Source: Pleurotus djamor (Eukaryota; Basidiomycota; Agaricomycetes; Agaricales; Pleurotaceae). Taken from it: a stretch of 64,000 nt of DNA. Positions 34,527 to 47,112 of this stretch are shown here, in pieces; the stretch's first letter is position 1, and each line of letters starts with the position of its first letter. The stretch spans positions 151,369-215,368 of the forward strand of contig JAPEVF010000009.1 of assembly GCA_029747585.1 (NCBI GenBank), written 5' to 3'. A program made the translations under genes and the position numbers. The notes under the pieces were generated by a model. That model worked only from the letters and a program-made list of their open reading frames with translations, was not told the origin of the DNA and searched no databases.

Positions 34527-36109
34527 ATGTCCTCCCTCCCTCCTTCATCGCCGCCCAACGTCAAGAACGACGAGCCCGTACCCGCCGACATCGACATCCC
34601 CGACGACTACGTTACCTACACTCTTAAGAACCAAAAGCCCCTCCCACCTTTCCAATGGGCAAACCTCCCTAACGAACTCAACTGGATTTCCTTCACCCTT
34701 ATCACCCTCACTCCCATCATTGGCCTCGTCGGTGCCTACTTCACAAAGCTTCGATGGGAGACTTTCTTGTTTGCGGTGTTCTACTACTTCGTTACGGGTT
34801 TGGGTATTACCGCAGGCTACCATAGATTGTGGGCTCACAGGTCCTACAACGCTGGCCTTCCGCTGCAGTACGCTTTGGCGTTGGCTGGCAGTGGTGCTTG
34901 CGAAGGTTCTATCAAGTGGTGGTCGAGAGGTCACCGCGCTCACCATCGTTACACCGACACCGAGCTCGACCCGTACAACGCGCACAAGGGTCTTTTCTAC
35001 TCTCATGTCGGTTGGATGCTTGTGAAGCCTCGTCGCAAGCCCGGTGTCGCTGATGTCTCCGACTTGAGCAAGAACGCAGTCGTCAAATGGCAACACAGGC
35101 ACTACGTAAAGCTCATTCTCATTATGGGCTTCCTCTTGCCTTCCATCATTCCTTGGCTCGGTTGGGGTGATTTCCGTGGTGGTTTCATCTACGCTGGTGT
35201 GCTGAGATTGGTCTTTGTTCATCACGTACGTCTTTTTCGCCCANTTTTTCTTCAATTTTCTCACGTAAAATTTCTTTGTTCTCTAGTCTACCTTCTGTGT
35301 CAACTCTCTCGCGCATTGGCTCGGTGAAGCTCCCTTTGATGACAAGCATACTCCCCGTGATCATCTCGTCACTGCGCTTGTCACAATTGGAGAAGGTTAT
35401 CACAACTTCCACCATCAATTCCCCATGGACTACCGTAATGCCATCAAATGGTATCAATACGATCCCACCAAGTGGTTCATTTGGTCTATGCAACAACTCG
35501 GTTTCGCCAGCCACCTGAAGAAGTTCCCCGATAACGAAGTTACGAAGGGGGTTTTGACCATGCAGCTGAAGAAGCTCAGAGAATTGCAGGAGAAGTTGGA
35601 CTGGCCTAGTGAGAGCTGCAACCTCCCCGTCGTCAGCTGGGAAAGTTGTAAGTCATTCTCGTAATGCCTTCATATATGCTTTGTTGACCGGGGTATCTTT
35701 TCGTGATTAGATCAAGAAGAAGCTCAGAAGCGTCCTCTCATCCTTATCTCTGGGTTCATTCATGATGTCTCTGACTTCATGGAGGAGCACCCTGGTGGCC
35801 GTCACCTTCTCGTCAAGATGATTGGCAAGGACGCGACCACAGCCTTCTTCGGCGGTGTCTACGATCATTCTAACGCTGCCCATAATGTATATCATTCCTC
35901 GTTTGGTTTTGGTTATATATGCTGATCCGCATTGCTCTCGTTAGCTTCTCTCGATGAAACGCGTTGGTGTTCTCCACGGTGGTCAACCACATGCTTTGGA
36001 AGACAAGGCTATCCCACCATCACAACGTCTCAAGATCGCACGCTACAACGAACTTAACTCTGGTGGATCATGGAGCTCGGGGTCTGATGCCGAGGGTATG
36101 TTGGGTTGA
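34527..36109 (+). CDS. OLE1: Delta-9 (stearoyl-CoA) fatty acid desaturase with cytochrome b5 domain
   Basis: Four exons are joined by introns starting at about 35226, 35649 and 35887. ATG 34527 begins '[17 protein letters not shown]'. Membrane segments and the three histidine boxes are all present: 'HRLWAH', 'HRAHH' and 'HNFHH' (in '[17 protein letters not shown]'). The C-terminal part is a fused cytochrome b5 domain with the haem-binding 'HPGG' ('[12 protein letters not shown]'), typical of fungal enzymes. It inserts the delta-9 double bond into palmitoyl- and stearoyl-CoA in the endoplasmic reticulum, using electrons supplied through the b5 domain. The reading ends '..DAEGMLG' at TGA 36109; a GTATGT lies there, so a further small 3' exon cannot be excluded. 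The N at 35244 is within the first intron. This is a housekeeping gene between two repeat-protein/NLR blocks. Confidence 0.95.
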
Positions 36110-36794
36110 AATTAGTTCACCCAGCCTACACTTTCCATCTCCCTCTCCGTTTCCCTTTGACTTGGATGTCGCGTTGCTTCCCTTGCCGGTTTGATGATGT
36201 TGGCTGTGTTGCCTAGAAGTTGAATGATTTATTGTCGAAGATGCACATTGCACCTTCGTGGTATATGATACTCGCTCCAAGTTGACAATTCTTTTGGTAC
36301 TTGCAATAATGTTTTCTTAGATGGATGTTTTCGCCTCCCCCCTCGTTAGTTGATGAATTATTGAATGAATGTTTTGTTTTTTGGATGCTGTTTCAGTTTC
36401 GCCGTCTTGGAAGGTTCGATACCCGTTTTGAAGAGGCTTGTAAAAACGGAAGCATTTTTCCATGTCCAGCGTTCATGGGCTCTTCGCCTCCCTTTCCGGT
36501 ATGTTTTCTTCTCTCGATCGTCACTCTTATTTTTTCTTTCAGGACCACGATCCGCGTTTCCATATCTCTGTTGTCTCCCTTTCAGGCTTTCACCATGCAG
36601 CTAGATTCTCCCCTCTTTCGTGCTATTCACGTACGCGCAGGTCTAGGTATAAAACGGGTCGTCCTTGCGTTCAAACAACCCAAGTTCTTTTAGACTTCGT
36701 TCGCCCACCTCCTTGGTTTCCTCTCTGATTCCCTCTGCTTCCTCATCGCCCTCACCTCCGTCTGCGCTGCTTAACTTGCACTCAACCATCATCT
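36110..36794. other. Desaturase 3' flank and promoter of the Gag-like gene
   Basis: The stretch is T/C-rich. A TATAAAA box near 36649 lies about 145 nt upstream of the ATG at 36795. No gene recognised and no terminal repeat seen. Confidence 0.5.
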
Positions 36795-37889
36795 ATGCAT
36801 GCTCTTGACCTGCCAGGTCGTGGTGCACCCGATGCTCCGAAGTTCTCTGGCCGAGGAATCCATCTACGCCGCTTCTTCGAGGATATTGAATTTCTCGCTG
36901 TCCGTGCTGAGTTGACTGACGAAGAAGACAAGATCAAATGGACTCTGTACTACCTCGAGGACGTGCAGTGGGAGACCTGGAAGAACGTTATTCCTGAAGC
37001 GAAGGGAGACGATTGGTCTGCCTTTAAACTTGCTGTTCTGCGGCTTTATGGTGAAGCAGATGAAGACTCGCGATACAGGATTCGTGACATCAAAGTACTC
37101 TGTGAAGAACAGTCTCAGAAGCCGGTCGGAGGTGTAGAAGACGTTCTTCGGTATTACCATCAGTTCCTCACGATCGGGATGTTTTTGAAGGAACGAGATC
37201 AAATTGGTTTATATTTCCTCGATGAGCTTTATCTGCACAGTTTCGAAGCTACTTTTCAGCAGAAGCTTCTTCGACATCTGCGATGGCGTAACCCTTTGGA
37301 CTACCCTGGTCGCGATCACCCCTTCGAAGAAGTCCATAAACTCGCTATTTCCATCCTCAAGTTGACGTCCCCTGTTACCATTCCCGACAGTACCATATCG
37401 CCTTCGTTGCTGTCTCCTCCGTCACCACCACTATCATCCCCATCGTCGTCTCCCTCTGACGCTGGTGACAATCTGGCTATGGTGGACGCTACCAGTCATG
37501 CTCCTCCGTATACCCCCACACCTTCCCCTCCTCCTACCTACCCCCGAATGCTCTGTGCGTTCTGCCACGATCCCAATCACACCTCTCGTCACCAATGCCC
37601 TTCCTACCAAGCCATGGCTCGAATGGGCTGGGTTTATACTAACGAACGCGGCTACTTCACCCTTCCGAATCATCAGGAAATCACTCGCGCGATCCGAGGG
37701 AAGATGTTCAAAGAGCAGGTTGAGAATTGGCGCCGCGATCATAACCTCCCTCTCGACCTGTCTGATCCTTGCCCGATATGCAATCCAATGTCGACGTCCA
37801 CGCCGTCCCAGCCTGTATCTGTGGGGTTGGGTTTCGTTTCAGTATATTTTGGCGAGGCGTCAGAATCGACATCCGTTACTTCAGAGTAG
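36795..37889 (+). CDS. Gag-like retrotransposon-derived protein, solo gene
   Basis: A single uninterrupted frame of 364 aa. The N-terminal half resembles the capsid-like region of Ty3-type Gag proteins: 'GRGIHLRRFFEDIEFLAVRA', 'WETWKNVIPEAKGDDWSAFK', 'LRLYGEADEDSRYRIRDIK'. A Pro/Ser-rich linker follows, then a zinc-knuckle-like 'CAFCHDPNHTSRHQC' (CX2CX4HX5C, one residue longer than the canonical knuckle) and a further Cys pair in 'DPCPICN'. There is no protease, reverse transcriptase, RNase H or integrase within the next kilobase and I see no long terminal repeats. It is either a domesticated Gag or the remains of an element that has lost pol. The intact frame argues for some constraint or recent loss. 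Confidence 0.65.
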   Translation: MHALDLPGRGAPDAPKFSGRGIHLRRFFEDIEFLAVRAELTDEEDKIKWTLYYLEDVQWETWKNVIPEAKGDDWSAFKLAVLRLYGEADEDSRYRIRDIKVLCEEQSQKPVGGVEDVLRYYHQFLTIGMFLKERDQIGLYFLDELYLHSFEATFQQKLLRHLRWRNPLDYPGRDHPFEEVHKLAISILKLTSPVTIPDSTISPSLLSPPSPPLSSPSSSPSDAGDNLAMVDATSHAPPYTPTPSPPPTYPRMLCAFCHDPNHTSRHQCPSYQAMARMGWVYTNERGYFTLPNHQEITRAIRGKMFKEQVENWRRDHNLPLDLSDPCPICNPMSTSTPSQPVSVGLGFVSVYFGEASESTSVTSE

Positions 37890-38143
37890 GGAACGACAAA
37901 AATTGAAGTTCAGCTATAACAGCAGCTATATGAAATACTATCTCTTCCTCATTGTCGTTTGTCGTCGCACACCACATCTCACAGTCACAATTACTACCCC
38001 ATCCACGCGGGATGAGCCTAATTCCGGGCTGTCATGTGGATGTGTTCACATTGAAAGCACGCAACCTTGATTTTTATGCTTTGCCATGAACATGTATGTA
38101 TTGTCGGATAGTACAATTGAAGACTTGGGGCGTAGCTCTGTAA

Positions 38144-39137
38144 TTATACTACATCTTGAGCGACGACCTCGGGTACCCGCTGGCGAAATGTGAAGCCAGA
38201 GAGTTCGGCCACTTTGATTGAGATCTGCTGGACCGCCTTAACCTCCTCTATGGTCGCACCTCGTCGTTGAGCGTTGACGTACTGCCATCTGACTTCTTCT
38301 GGGAAATCAATGAAAATGCTGGCAGTAATTAATACGTATGATGTTTCCAGCATCGATATAACAGAGTCGTAGCTGTGAACGAATCCATAGGCGATTGCTT
38401 CACAAAGAATGCCTATGTAGGAGGCGCTTCAGTACGAGATACAGGTATACAATGTGGAAGGTGAAGAGAAGGGCTGAACTAACTGACCCATATCGGGATG
38501 AGCAGCGTCGAGGTGCCCTTGGGCGATACCCGCTGCAACATCTCCATGTCTCACGGAACGCTTGGCGGCCTCGTAGAGAAAGGGCGGAAAGGGAAGCATC
38601 GGAGTCACTGCGAGAGCGTGGATGGGTACAATTGGGAGAGCTAGATACGCGGAGATCCTGCTTACCGCAGGGAAGAGGACAGACCATCACGAATCGACTG
38701 TGGAACGGCATGATTCAATGTCAACATTGTTAGGACCGCCTGGAGCAACGGAGGTTGCGTCAGCTGAATGCGGAACGATCGAGCCAACTACTCAAGGCAT
38801 ACTCGAGGAATACCATATGCGAGGCTCGACTTGAACAAAGCCTCTCGGAGCTTCTTGACAAGGGCAATGTGGTCACCAACACTATCATAGCCGCTTGATT
38901 TGAGGTCATCCAGGACGACCTGGTACACCGACGCAACCGCTTCGGGTTTGCCAGCAGCGCTGAAGGCGACGCAAGCCACGATATACCATGGATTGTCAAG
39001 CACTGTCTCATTGATTCCAATGAGAACCCGATCCTACTACATGGATTCTTATGCACACCTGGGTGTGCCGCTTTTGTTGGCACCAGTGGGTAAAGGGGTA
39101 TAAGCTGTTTAATTGCAGTGGGTGAGATTGGATCCAT
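38144..39137 (-). CDS. AhpD-like / carboxymuconolactone decarboxylase-fold protein
   Basis: From ATG 39137 ('MDPISPTAIKQLIPLYPLV') the chain continues after a short intron with 'LDNPWYIVACVAFSAAGKPE', then 'LVKKLREALFKSSLAYGIPR', then 'AVLTMLTLNHAVPQSIRD', 'YEAAKRSVRHGDVAAGIAQG' and 'HLDAAHPDM', and a final exon 'ITASIFIDFPEEVRWQYVNA' to TAA at 38144. The order 'REALFKSSLAYGIPR..' and a late helical exon fit the fungal AhpD-like family. The redox CxxC of true AhpD is not visible, so peroxide-linked activity cannot be assumed. Exon borders between about 38460 and 38740 are approximate. It is transcribed toward the Gag-like gene. Confidence 0.7.
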
Positions 39138-40297
39138 CGTCGTTTGGATGGAGGTTCAAAGGGAGTAGTACTCTCACGTACATAACTCGACTCAGACTTA
39201 TGTACCGGTCAGGTGCGTTGGACGTCCCCACTCTAGACATGATCATCAGAACCTTGTCAAACATCACGCTAAAAATACTGAACTCACTTGGCAGTCTCGT
39301 TGCACATAGAAAGTGGGCTGGGTTATGACATATATGCCTTCCAGGAAAGTGTCAGAGAGATTGCGAGGGCATCGCAGCACGAAGCGATATTGGGAAGTGC
39401 TTGTCCATAATGGTATAGTATCGTGAGATTCGAGCAGGACAGAACCACTGGCGATGAATTGAGTCTCCAACCGAAATATGCCACAACCAACTCGTAAGCC
39501 CTTCGTACAGTGCATATAAACGGGCGAAGGCAAGCTAGAAGACGGAGTTGGCATCCCGAGCTGCCATTGTTTTTGATCATTGATATCAACTTCTGGGGCA
39601 TCTTCAGAGGCTACCGAGCACGCCCAGCATTTAATTTGACCTCGCTTTCCAGTGCTCTCCGTCCTTTCTAGCCCAAATAGTCCCTTCTTGAATGAAGCGG
39701 CATGACAGTCGTGTCGAGAGGGTCGGATTTGGAGCGAAGGAAACGCAGGGTGCACGAGGTCAATAGTTCGTGATGCTAGCCAGTAAGCATTGCCGTTCGA
39801 GAGGGCTGTAAGAGGATGGCTGAGTCGTCCTGCCGGTCTGACTCGTAGGATTGAATGTTTGAATATACTAGCGAGTTATCGTTCGTTCCTCTCTGTTTGA
39901 AGGTAACGACAATGGTTAAGAACCTGACAGGGGAGCGACTAGGGGAGGCTCCCTCGATCTAGTACGACATGTGACATGAAATGCCACGCGTCAGACTGGT
40001 ACCGGTAAACCCAAGACCTAGGCTTTGTACCCACACGACTTGACCTCGTTTGAATCGCGTCAGTATTAGGAGGTGATTCTGCCTTCTACCCTTGGCTCGA
40101 CTCTCGGTCTCAAGTTTCAGAGAGTGCTACCGGACGAACCGCATGAGTTCCAAAAAGATACGAAGTGCTGAGAAGCGGACGATTGGGCTCGCAACTTTAT
40201 GGACATGGTTGCTCAAGGTGACTCCTTCGTAGACAAAAAGAGAGGAATACAAATACACAAATTGCATGTGGGTGGTGAACTAATGGAAGTAGAATAT
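39138..40297. other. Intergenic, no supported gene
   Basis: A minus-strand frame of 163 codons at 39264-39755 shows no family motif and may be chance or a decayed gene. The 3' flank of G6 occupies the right side. Confidence 0.4.
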
Positions 40298-41688
40298 CTA
40301 CTCAGAATCTTCGTCGACGGAGCGCTTTCCCTTCGCCTTCTTCTTATTCTGAGGAGACGGTGGAGGGGTGGGGTAGTTCGTCGCCATGCACTCGCGTACA
40401 CATTGTTGCCACTGAGCACCTACAAACCCAGAAAGCGTACACGCAACTTCACATTCTTGTTGCTACTCGTCGCATGTAGATTAGAGTAACTCAAAGAGCG
40501 TTGGATAGAGGGCTTACTGTGGGACGTCCACGGGGACCACGAGCCTCGAGTTCCTCTGCTTCACGTTTGCCTTTGGCTTTCTTCTTGTTTTGTGGGGAAG
40601 GCGGGGGAGTGGGGTAGTTGGTAGCCATGCATTCGCGCACGCATTGCTGCCACTGCGCGCCTACGAAGCCAGAGAGCGTACAAGCTACTTCACACTCTTG
40701 TTGCTAGCAAAGTTGTCGTTGGATAAGCATCAAAGACGATGATTTGAGTGAAAGGAGAGAGACTTACCGTAGGACGACTACGGGGTCCACGAGCTTCGAG
40801 TTCCTCGGCCTCACGTTTACCCTTGGATTTCTTCTTATTCTGTGGGGAAGGTGGTGGCGAAGGATAGTTCGTCGCCATGCAGTCGCGGACACATTGTTGC
40901 CATTGCGCGCCAACGAATCCAGACAGAGTACACGCAACCTCACACTCTTGTTGCTATTGGACGGATGCGATCAGGAATATAGAACGACTGATTTGGGGAT
41001 GTAGCTCACCGTAGGTCGGCCACGAGGACCACGGGCTTCTAGTTCTTCAGCTTCACGCTTGCCTTTTGCCTTTTTCTTGTTCTGAGGAGACGGCGGTGGC
41101 GACGGGTAGTTGGTGGCCATGCAATCCCGGACACACTGTTGCCACTGAGCGCCGACAAAGCCGGAGAGCGTGCAAGCGACTTCGCATTCTTGTTGCTACT
41201 CATCGGATGGGAGTGAGTACGACGAAAGAGAAGTTCGAAAGAAGTTCTTACTGTAGGTCGTCCACGAGGTCCCCGAGCTTCAAGTTCTTCGTTATCGCGC
41301 TTCCCCTTTGCTTTCTTCTTATTTTGAGGGGAGGGTGGCGGTGAAGGGTAATTTGTAGCCATACAGTCGCGAACGCATTGTTGCCATTGGGCACCAACGA
41401 ATCCGGACAGTGTACATGCGACCTCGCATTCTTGTTGCTGGAAGACAGCACAATGATCAAGAGGTCATCATTGGCGGAAGGCAAGGCCGAACGTACCGTG
41501 GGCCGACCACGAGGACCACGAGCTTCAAGGTCCCCACCATCTTCGACATTTCTGAGAGATAGAAAACACAGTATCAGCATCGTTGTTGATACCAATTAGA
41601 AATGCGAAACTTACGGGGTGGGTGACGCGCTGATTAAAGCAGCGTAGGCCATAGAGGCGAGAATGGTGAACTTCAAGGAGAAGTACAT
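40298..41688 (-). CDS. G6: secreted polyprotein of five twin-CX3C modules
   Basis: From ATG 41688 the signal peptide is 'MYFSLKFTILASMAYAAL' followed by 'ISASPTP'; the propeptide exon ends 'DLEARGPRGRPT'. Five module exons follow, each beginning 'QQECEVACTLSGFVGAQWQQ', with KGKR in all. The fourth and fifth modules carry 'NYPTPPPSP' while the first three carry 'NYPSPPPSP'. Module 3 ends RGPRSRPT. The protein ends 'KGKRSVDEDSE'. Introns are 50-70 nt and phase 0 between modules. It is transcribed away from NLR3, which starts about 1.2 kb to the right on the plus strand. Confidence 0.9.
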
Positions 41689-41779
41689 CGTGATAAATTG
41701 GCGAGAACACGGAAGAGAGCGGTGAAAGAGGTGGTGCGCGAGAGGTGAGCTCGGCTCGAGGAGAGTTGTAGGAGTTGTG

Positions 41780-41836
41780 TTGAGAAGTGACCAGCACTGC
41801 TGAGGAACTAACCACCCAAGGCGACCTGCTTTTATA
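41780..41836 (-). promoter_or_regulatory. G6 core promoter: TATAAAAG plus shared initiator motif
   Basis: On the minus strand TATAAAAG (41836-41829) precedes CAGCAGTGCTGGTCACTTCT (from 41802) by the usual spacing, followed by CTCGAGCCGAGCTC. Confidence 0.75.
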
Positions 41837-42180
41837 CTCCCCAAGTGTCCGCCGATTCCTTTTTCGACTCGTTCATCAGCCTAGAGAGTATCAACTCGTT
41901 GAACTTCTGATACAGTTCTAGCACCTTAGGCGTGGGGTATTCGTCCTGTATCCCTGCCAGGCGTGATGCACGGATCCATCGCGATTCGTTAGGGTACGTT
42001 CAAACCTAGGTTGAGTAGGATCGCCACGCATGGCTACTTGTTTCCACAAAGTGCATGGGTCTTGAAACGATGATATCCGAGAGAAAATCCATACCGATGC
42101 AATGATCTACTTCTAGATGCCGAGGTTGGTCCAGTGCTGACCCTCGCGTCCTTGAGTGTTTCAAGATACGCTTGGTCACG
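41837..42180 (-). promoter_or_regulatory. Conserved upstream block of G6
   Basis: Read on the minus strand this matches the G4, G5 and G7 upstream blocks in the same order: CTTGAAACACTC, GAAGTAGATCATTGC, GTGGAAACAAG, CCATGCG, ACGAATCGCGATGGATCCG. Confidence 0.55.
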
Positions 42181-42921
42181 ATCTCCTCTATGTTCGGTTG
42201 AAACGGAATCAAAATCCCATAGCCCCTTGCAGGAACGGCATCAAAGATCCTTAAGCTTCACGTTGAAATGCCATTCCGCGTTTTCTGCCTAGACAAAGCT
42301 GATGACTTGTAAGCTTGTTTTCCAGTCCAACAGTGGCAATATGATATAGAGGTAGACTGCTGCGCACTGTGTAAGTTCAAAGGTGTCATAATACTAGCTT
42401 ATTACAGCAACAATCCTCAGAAGAGGATACGTACCAGTCCAGTGAGCATACTACGGTCACCCGAACAACGTGTTTGGTCTGAAGCAAGTTAGAGAGGCGC
42501 CCAACCTTGCCTTTGCCTTCGCCGTTTGCAGCGCTCGACAGCCATCGCCCTCGACTCGCACTTTGCTCGCATTCATCAATGAACAAACCATCGTCATTGT
42601 TTGATGTTCCCTAATATCCTATGACGCGTCTATTATCGAAACTTCCCATGCGAAGCTGGTTTGAACTTGCTCTCAAATCCCCACCTGCTCAGTTCAACAC
42701 CTAAATTCTGCGCTGTCCACATTCCTTCTCCCTTCTTATACCATGTCTTACTTATACCATGGAGGGTCAAGCCAAAATTGCCAGCGTAGACGCGCGGCGG
42801 CGTGCTCTTGCCGGACGCGTGTGACTTGCGTACAGCCCACTGACATACATATGGCTATGTACCATCTATTCTACGTCGCTACCTTCTTCTTCCAATCTTC
42901 TCCCACTCAAGAACCGACTGG
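42181..42921. other. Intergenic, upstream of NLR3
   Basis: No gene recognised. Short frames only; presumed NLR3 promoter on the right. Confidence 0.5.
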
Positions 42922-45900
42922 ATGTCTACCCAGAGGAAGGAACGCATAGACAAGCTGCTTTCCGCTTCAGCATGTTTTCTGGACTTCGCCGAATTCCCGC
43001 TATACCTCGCGCCGATCCCAGGTTTACCCGCGGCAACGTCGGCGTTGCGAAAACTCGTCACCATGGTACAGGTGAAGTCACATCTTGAATTCAATGCACA
43101 GTCCAAAGCGAACCTAACTTGACTGAAGGAAACCCGGACTAATTCAGCGGAGTGCCTACACCTAGCGGAGAGCCTCCAAGATCTCGTGAACTTCCTGGAA
43201 GAATTTCAGAAGCAGGTGAAGGACGACCTGTCGAATAGCGGCGACCCTCAGGAAGCAACAGCGGCCTTGCAGCGATCTCAGTCACTCTCAGATCGCGTCA
43301 AGAATCTCTCTTTGTATGTATAAATTATAACTTCAACACGAATGCGACACACCTGCCTACTATCCCTGTAGTGACATCAACGAAATTTTGAAAGAAGGTC
43401 AAAAGTTAAGAGAAGGGCGCACTATCCATCGATTCATCCGAGGGAGCGAAGATGCTGCCACTCTGAAGTCGCTCAACGATCGAGTCCTAAAAGCACACCT
43501 GCGATTCCAAGTCAGTGTCTCTGCAACATCAACCTGTAACCATTCTGAACCTCGACTGCTATCAGTTACAAGGCTCAATTAGCATCGAGATGGTAGTGAA
43601 TCAAATATTCAAGGCCGCGCAAATGGCCGAGCTGGACAGCATTGAATCTGTTGATGCGGGGTTCAGAGCACGGAAAAGCAAGTGGTTAGAAGGAACAAGG
43701 ACTCAACTGCTGGCACATATTGAGGATTGGTCAACTGGACGTGGAAATGACGATACTCGAGCGAAGGCCCCCATCTTCGTGCTTGTTGGAGCGGCTGGGA
43801 CTGGAAAGTCTACGATTGCCGTCCAGGTTGCGAAGACCTTGGACAACCAAGGTGTTCTAGGTGGATCCTTCTTTTTCGAACGAGGCATCGAGAAAATTTC
43901 CGCGACCCGATTTGTCTTCCCCACTCTCGCTGTTCAATTGGCACGTTCTCACAAGAAGTTGGCTCCGTACATCGTCAAAGGCATATCAAAACATCGGCAG
44001 AGAGGAAACCAACAATACATGTCGTATGCTCTTGATGAACTTATTATAGAGCCACTGAAGCGAGTTCCGAAAGAGCAATGGCCATTTCGACCGATCATTT
44101 TCGTCCTCGACGCCCTCGATGAATGCAACGATCAAGACCAAATCCCTGAAATGCTTTATCTGCTCCTCAAACGCATTCGTTCTCTCGATTTTCCTCTTCG
44201 GCTCTTCCTCACCACTCGTCCCGAATATCGTATCCGAGAGGTGTTCGACTCCATAGAATGGCAGTCGGAACCCGACCCGTTTCAATTACACTCTATCCCG
44301 ACCAGCACTGTCCGCCATGATATCAAGCTCTTCATAGAACATCGGTTGAAGGAAATCGGTATCATTGAACGTATCAAAGGCATTCGGGACGATGCCATCG
44401 ACGAACTCACGGATGCCGCTAACAGACTCTTCATCTACGCGTCCACATGCCTCGAATTTCTCAACGAACATAAGGCCAATTTAAGCCGGACCCTCGAGCT
44501 CATTCTGAGCCATCGCCTAAAGGTCAGCGCCTTGGATAACCTCTACAACTTTGTTCTCGAGAATGCCTTCCCGGAGGACACGATGTGCCATCCTGATTTG
44601 GAACTCTCGGTACCAACTGTTCTGGGCGCTCTCGCCGTTCTTCAAGATCAGTTAGGCCCAAAGTCTCTCAGCGACCTTTTGGCACTTGAAGACTCGATTA
44701 CGCGTCAGATACTGGATCGTCTACGATCGATTCTGACGTTTGGTACCGATGTTGAACCAATCAGCCTCCTGCATGCGAGTTTCCCCCAATATCTAGCGGA
44801 CCCTCGAAGATGCCGCATTGCCAGTATCCGTGACAGCCCTTCCTTCCGTGGCCACGACTGCCTCGCTGCTCAGTGCCTGGAGACTCTACGGCACGGTAAT
44901 ACTCTGAAGAGAAATATATGTAATCTCGAGGATCCTTTGGTTTTCAGAAATAAGATCCTTGACTTGGATAAACGTCTGAGCACCTCACTCCCTTCCCATG
45001 TCCAATATGCCTGCCTCCACTGGTCTGTCCACCTCAGCGACTCCTTGCCATCGGCGAAGACAGCGAGCCTCTTGAAGGAATTTGCGGAGACAAAAATGCT
45101 AAACTGGATGGAAGCACTGGCAATGATGGGGCGAATCGAAATGATTGTTGCCGCGCTCAATCGTGTTCTGAAATGGTACAAGGTACGTTTGAGTGCGTCG
45201 GTGAATCCCAGACCCATTGATGATACTACTCTGTTAGGTAGACGACGACACCCGAGCACTGTTACATGATGGCCTCAGATTCATCTCAGCTTTCATGGCT
45301 TGTATCCGGACATGCCCATTCCACATCTACACCTCATGTCTGGCCTTTACACCATCCAAGTGCCTTCTCCGACAAGTATATCTACGTCGAGAGGACGTTC
45401 TTCCTACTGTTGATGTACCCGCTGGGCTCGATGAGACCTGGGGAGCCTGTCTACGTGTGATGGAAGGGCACACCAAACTTGTGGACAGTGTAGTCTTCTC
45501 ACCCAACGGTCAATGGATTGCTTCCGCTAGCGACGACAAGAACATCAACATTTGGGACGCACATAGTGGTGTTCTCCTTCGAACCCTTTCTGGCCATACA
45601 GAATGTGTCTCTCATTGCATATTTTCTTCAGACGATCAGATCATTTCTGGCTCCGTCGACGGGACGATAAGGATCTGGAATGCTAAAACAGGGATACCCT
45701 CGAGAGTTATCCATTTGGACGAAGCAGACGTCCCGATCCTGTCCGTTGCGTTATCACCCACTTCAAACAACCTCGATGTTCCTCAGAGAATTGCAGTGAC
45801 ACGTCCTCTCCACCATCTCCAAATTCTCGATATGGATGGCCGGCGCTTGGCGCAGCGGTCATGGGATCGATCAACTGGTCCTTTGATGGTGCTGGACTGG

Positions 45901-47112
45901 TCGGCGGATGCTCGATATATTGCCATAGCACATGAGAAGACCATTATCCTCTGCGACACAATATCGACGTGCATTTGGGAGGAACTAGTTGGCCACGAAG
46001 ATGATGTACTCGATATAAAGCTGATATCTCAGCCTGGAATGGACCTCCTTGTGTCCAGTGGAAATGACTGCACTGTTCGACTTTGGAACTTGGAAACTCA
46101 AGAATGTGTCCATATCTTCACAGGCCACACCTCATGGGTCTCAGCTGTCGCGGTCGATCCTTCCCATGCCACTGTGGCATCTGCATCGCAAGACGGCACG
46201 ATTCGTCTGTGGTCGATTGAGCATAAGACCGTCTTTCCATGCAATTCCTCCCGGTCTCTTGCTTTCTCTCCAAATGGTAGGATGTTAGTCTCTGGACACA
46301 TGGACTCTGTGATTCGGATATGGGATGTTGATCACCGCGCTATCCTGCCCCAGGAATACACTAGCACCTTCAACCGAGAGGGTGTACTATGTACATTCTC
46401 ATCCGACTGCCAGTTCCTGGCTGCTCAGGCTGAGCGCGGTGCTCCGACAGTGGATGTATGGAGGTTGCGAGATGATCATTTTATAGCTACTATCAAACGG
46501 GAAAGGACACATTTTTCTGTTCGAAGCGTAGCTGCGAGTCCTGATAGTTCATGGGTGGCTATCGGGGAGGCGAGTCCGTCGGAGATGACCAGGAGTATTC
46601 AACTAACCAACACCCTCACCAAAGAAACATTCACCATCGCCTACACGCATGCTAAAACAGAACATTGGAAATTGGGTGGTGTTTCTTCAGATGGACGGCG
46701 CATCTATCTACACGGATATGACTCACGATACCGTCGCATACGTTGGAAGATCTTCAACCGGGACACAAAGCAGTTCGCTTGTGTGGGTAGCGATGAAGTA
46801 CCTTTCGCGCGGAGCATCGACTGGTTGAACCCTTGCCTCCCTCAGGTCAATCAATCTGGATGGCTCGTGGATCGGCGGAGTCATCGCAACATAGCCTGGC
46901 TCCCAAGTGCCTACCGATGCTGGGGCTACGGAAGTGAAACTTTGTTGATCTACCATGACGACTATTGCTCGAAGCTTCTTCTAATAAACGCCCAGAGAAT
47001 AACTGTTTTGGACTTAAACAATAGGAAAAACGACAGCGGTGAAGCGGGTTCAGATCCTCACTGGCAGAACGCTTACCGTTGCGTAAAAAGGATCTTACCA
47101 CATCTTCAATAA
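42922..47112 (+). CDS. NLR3: NACHT-WD40 STAND receptor
   Basis: The same five-exon design as NLR1 and NLR2. It starts '[17 protein letters not shown]'. Intron 1 follows 'KLVTMVQ'; exon 2 begins '[19 protein letters not shown]'; exon 3 begins with '[12 protein letters not shown]'. The N-terminal helical region contains '[20 protein letters not shown]'. Walker A 'GAAGTGKST' lies near 43789 and Walker B '[10 protein letters not shown]' near 44098. The winged-helix-like part contains '[18 protein letters not shown]'. WD40 blades include '[20 protein letters not shown]', '[20 protein letters not shown]' and '[10 protein letters not shown]'. The C-terminus '[16 protein letters not shown]' matches NLR1. 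It is a STAND-type receptor, likely cytosolic, with unknown ligand. Compared with NLR1 it is shorter before Walker A (no 'VNG' before '[10 protein letters not shown]'). G6 and G7, both on the minus strand, flank it. Confidence 0.9.

Noticed and set aside
34545..35264. 239-codon minus-strand frame opposite the desaturase
   Set aside because: Antisense shadow of the well-supported desaturase exon.
39264..39755. 163-codon minus-strand frame
   Set aside because: No recognisable domain and no homologue in the window; could be a decayed gene but cannot be supported.
12251..47112. Possibility that WD40 blades of the NLRs are near-identical, rapidly recombining repeats
   Set aside because: Blades within each NLR differ clearly from each other, so this is not the high-internal-conservation type of repeat array.
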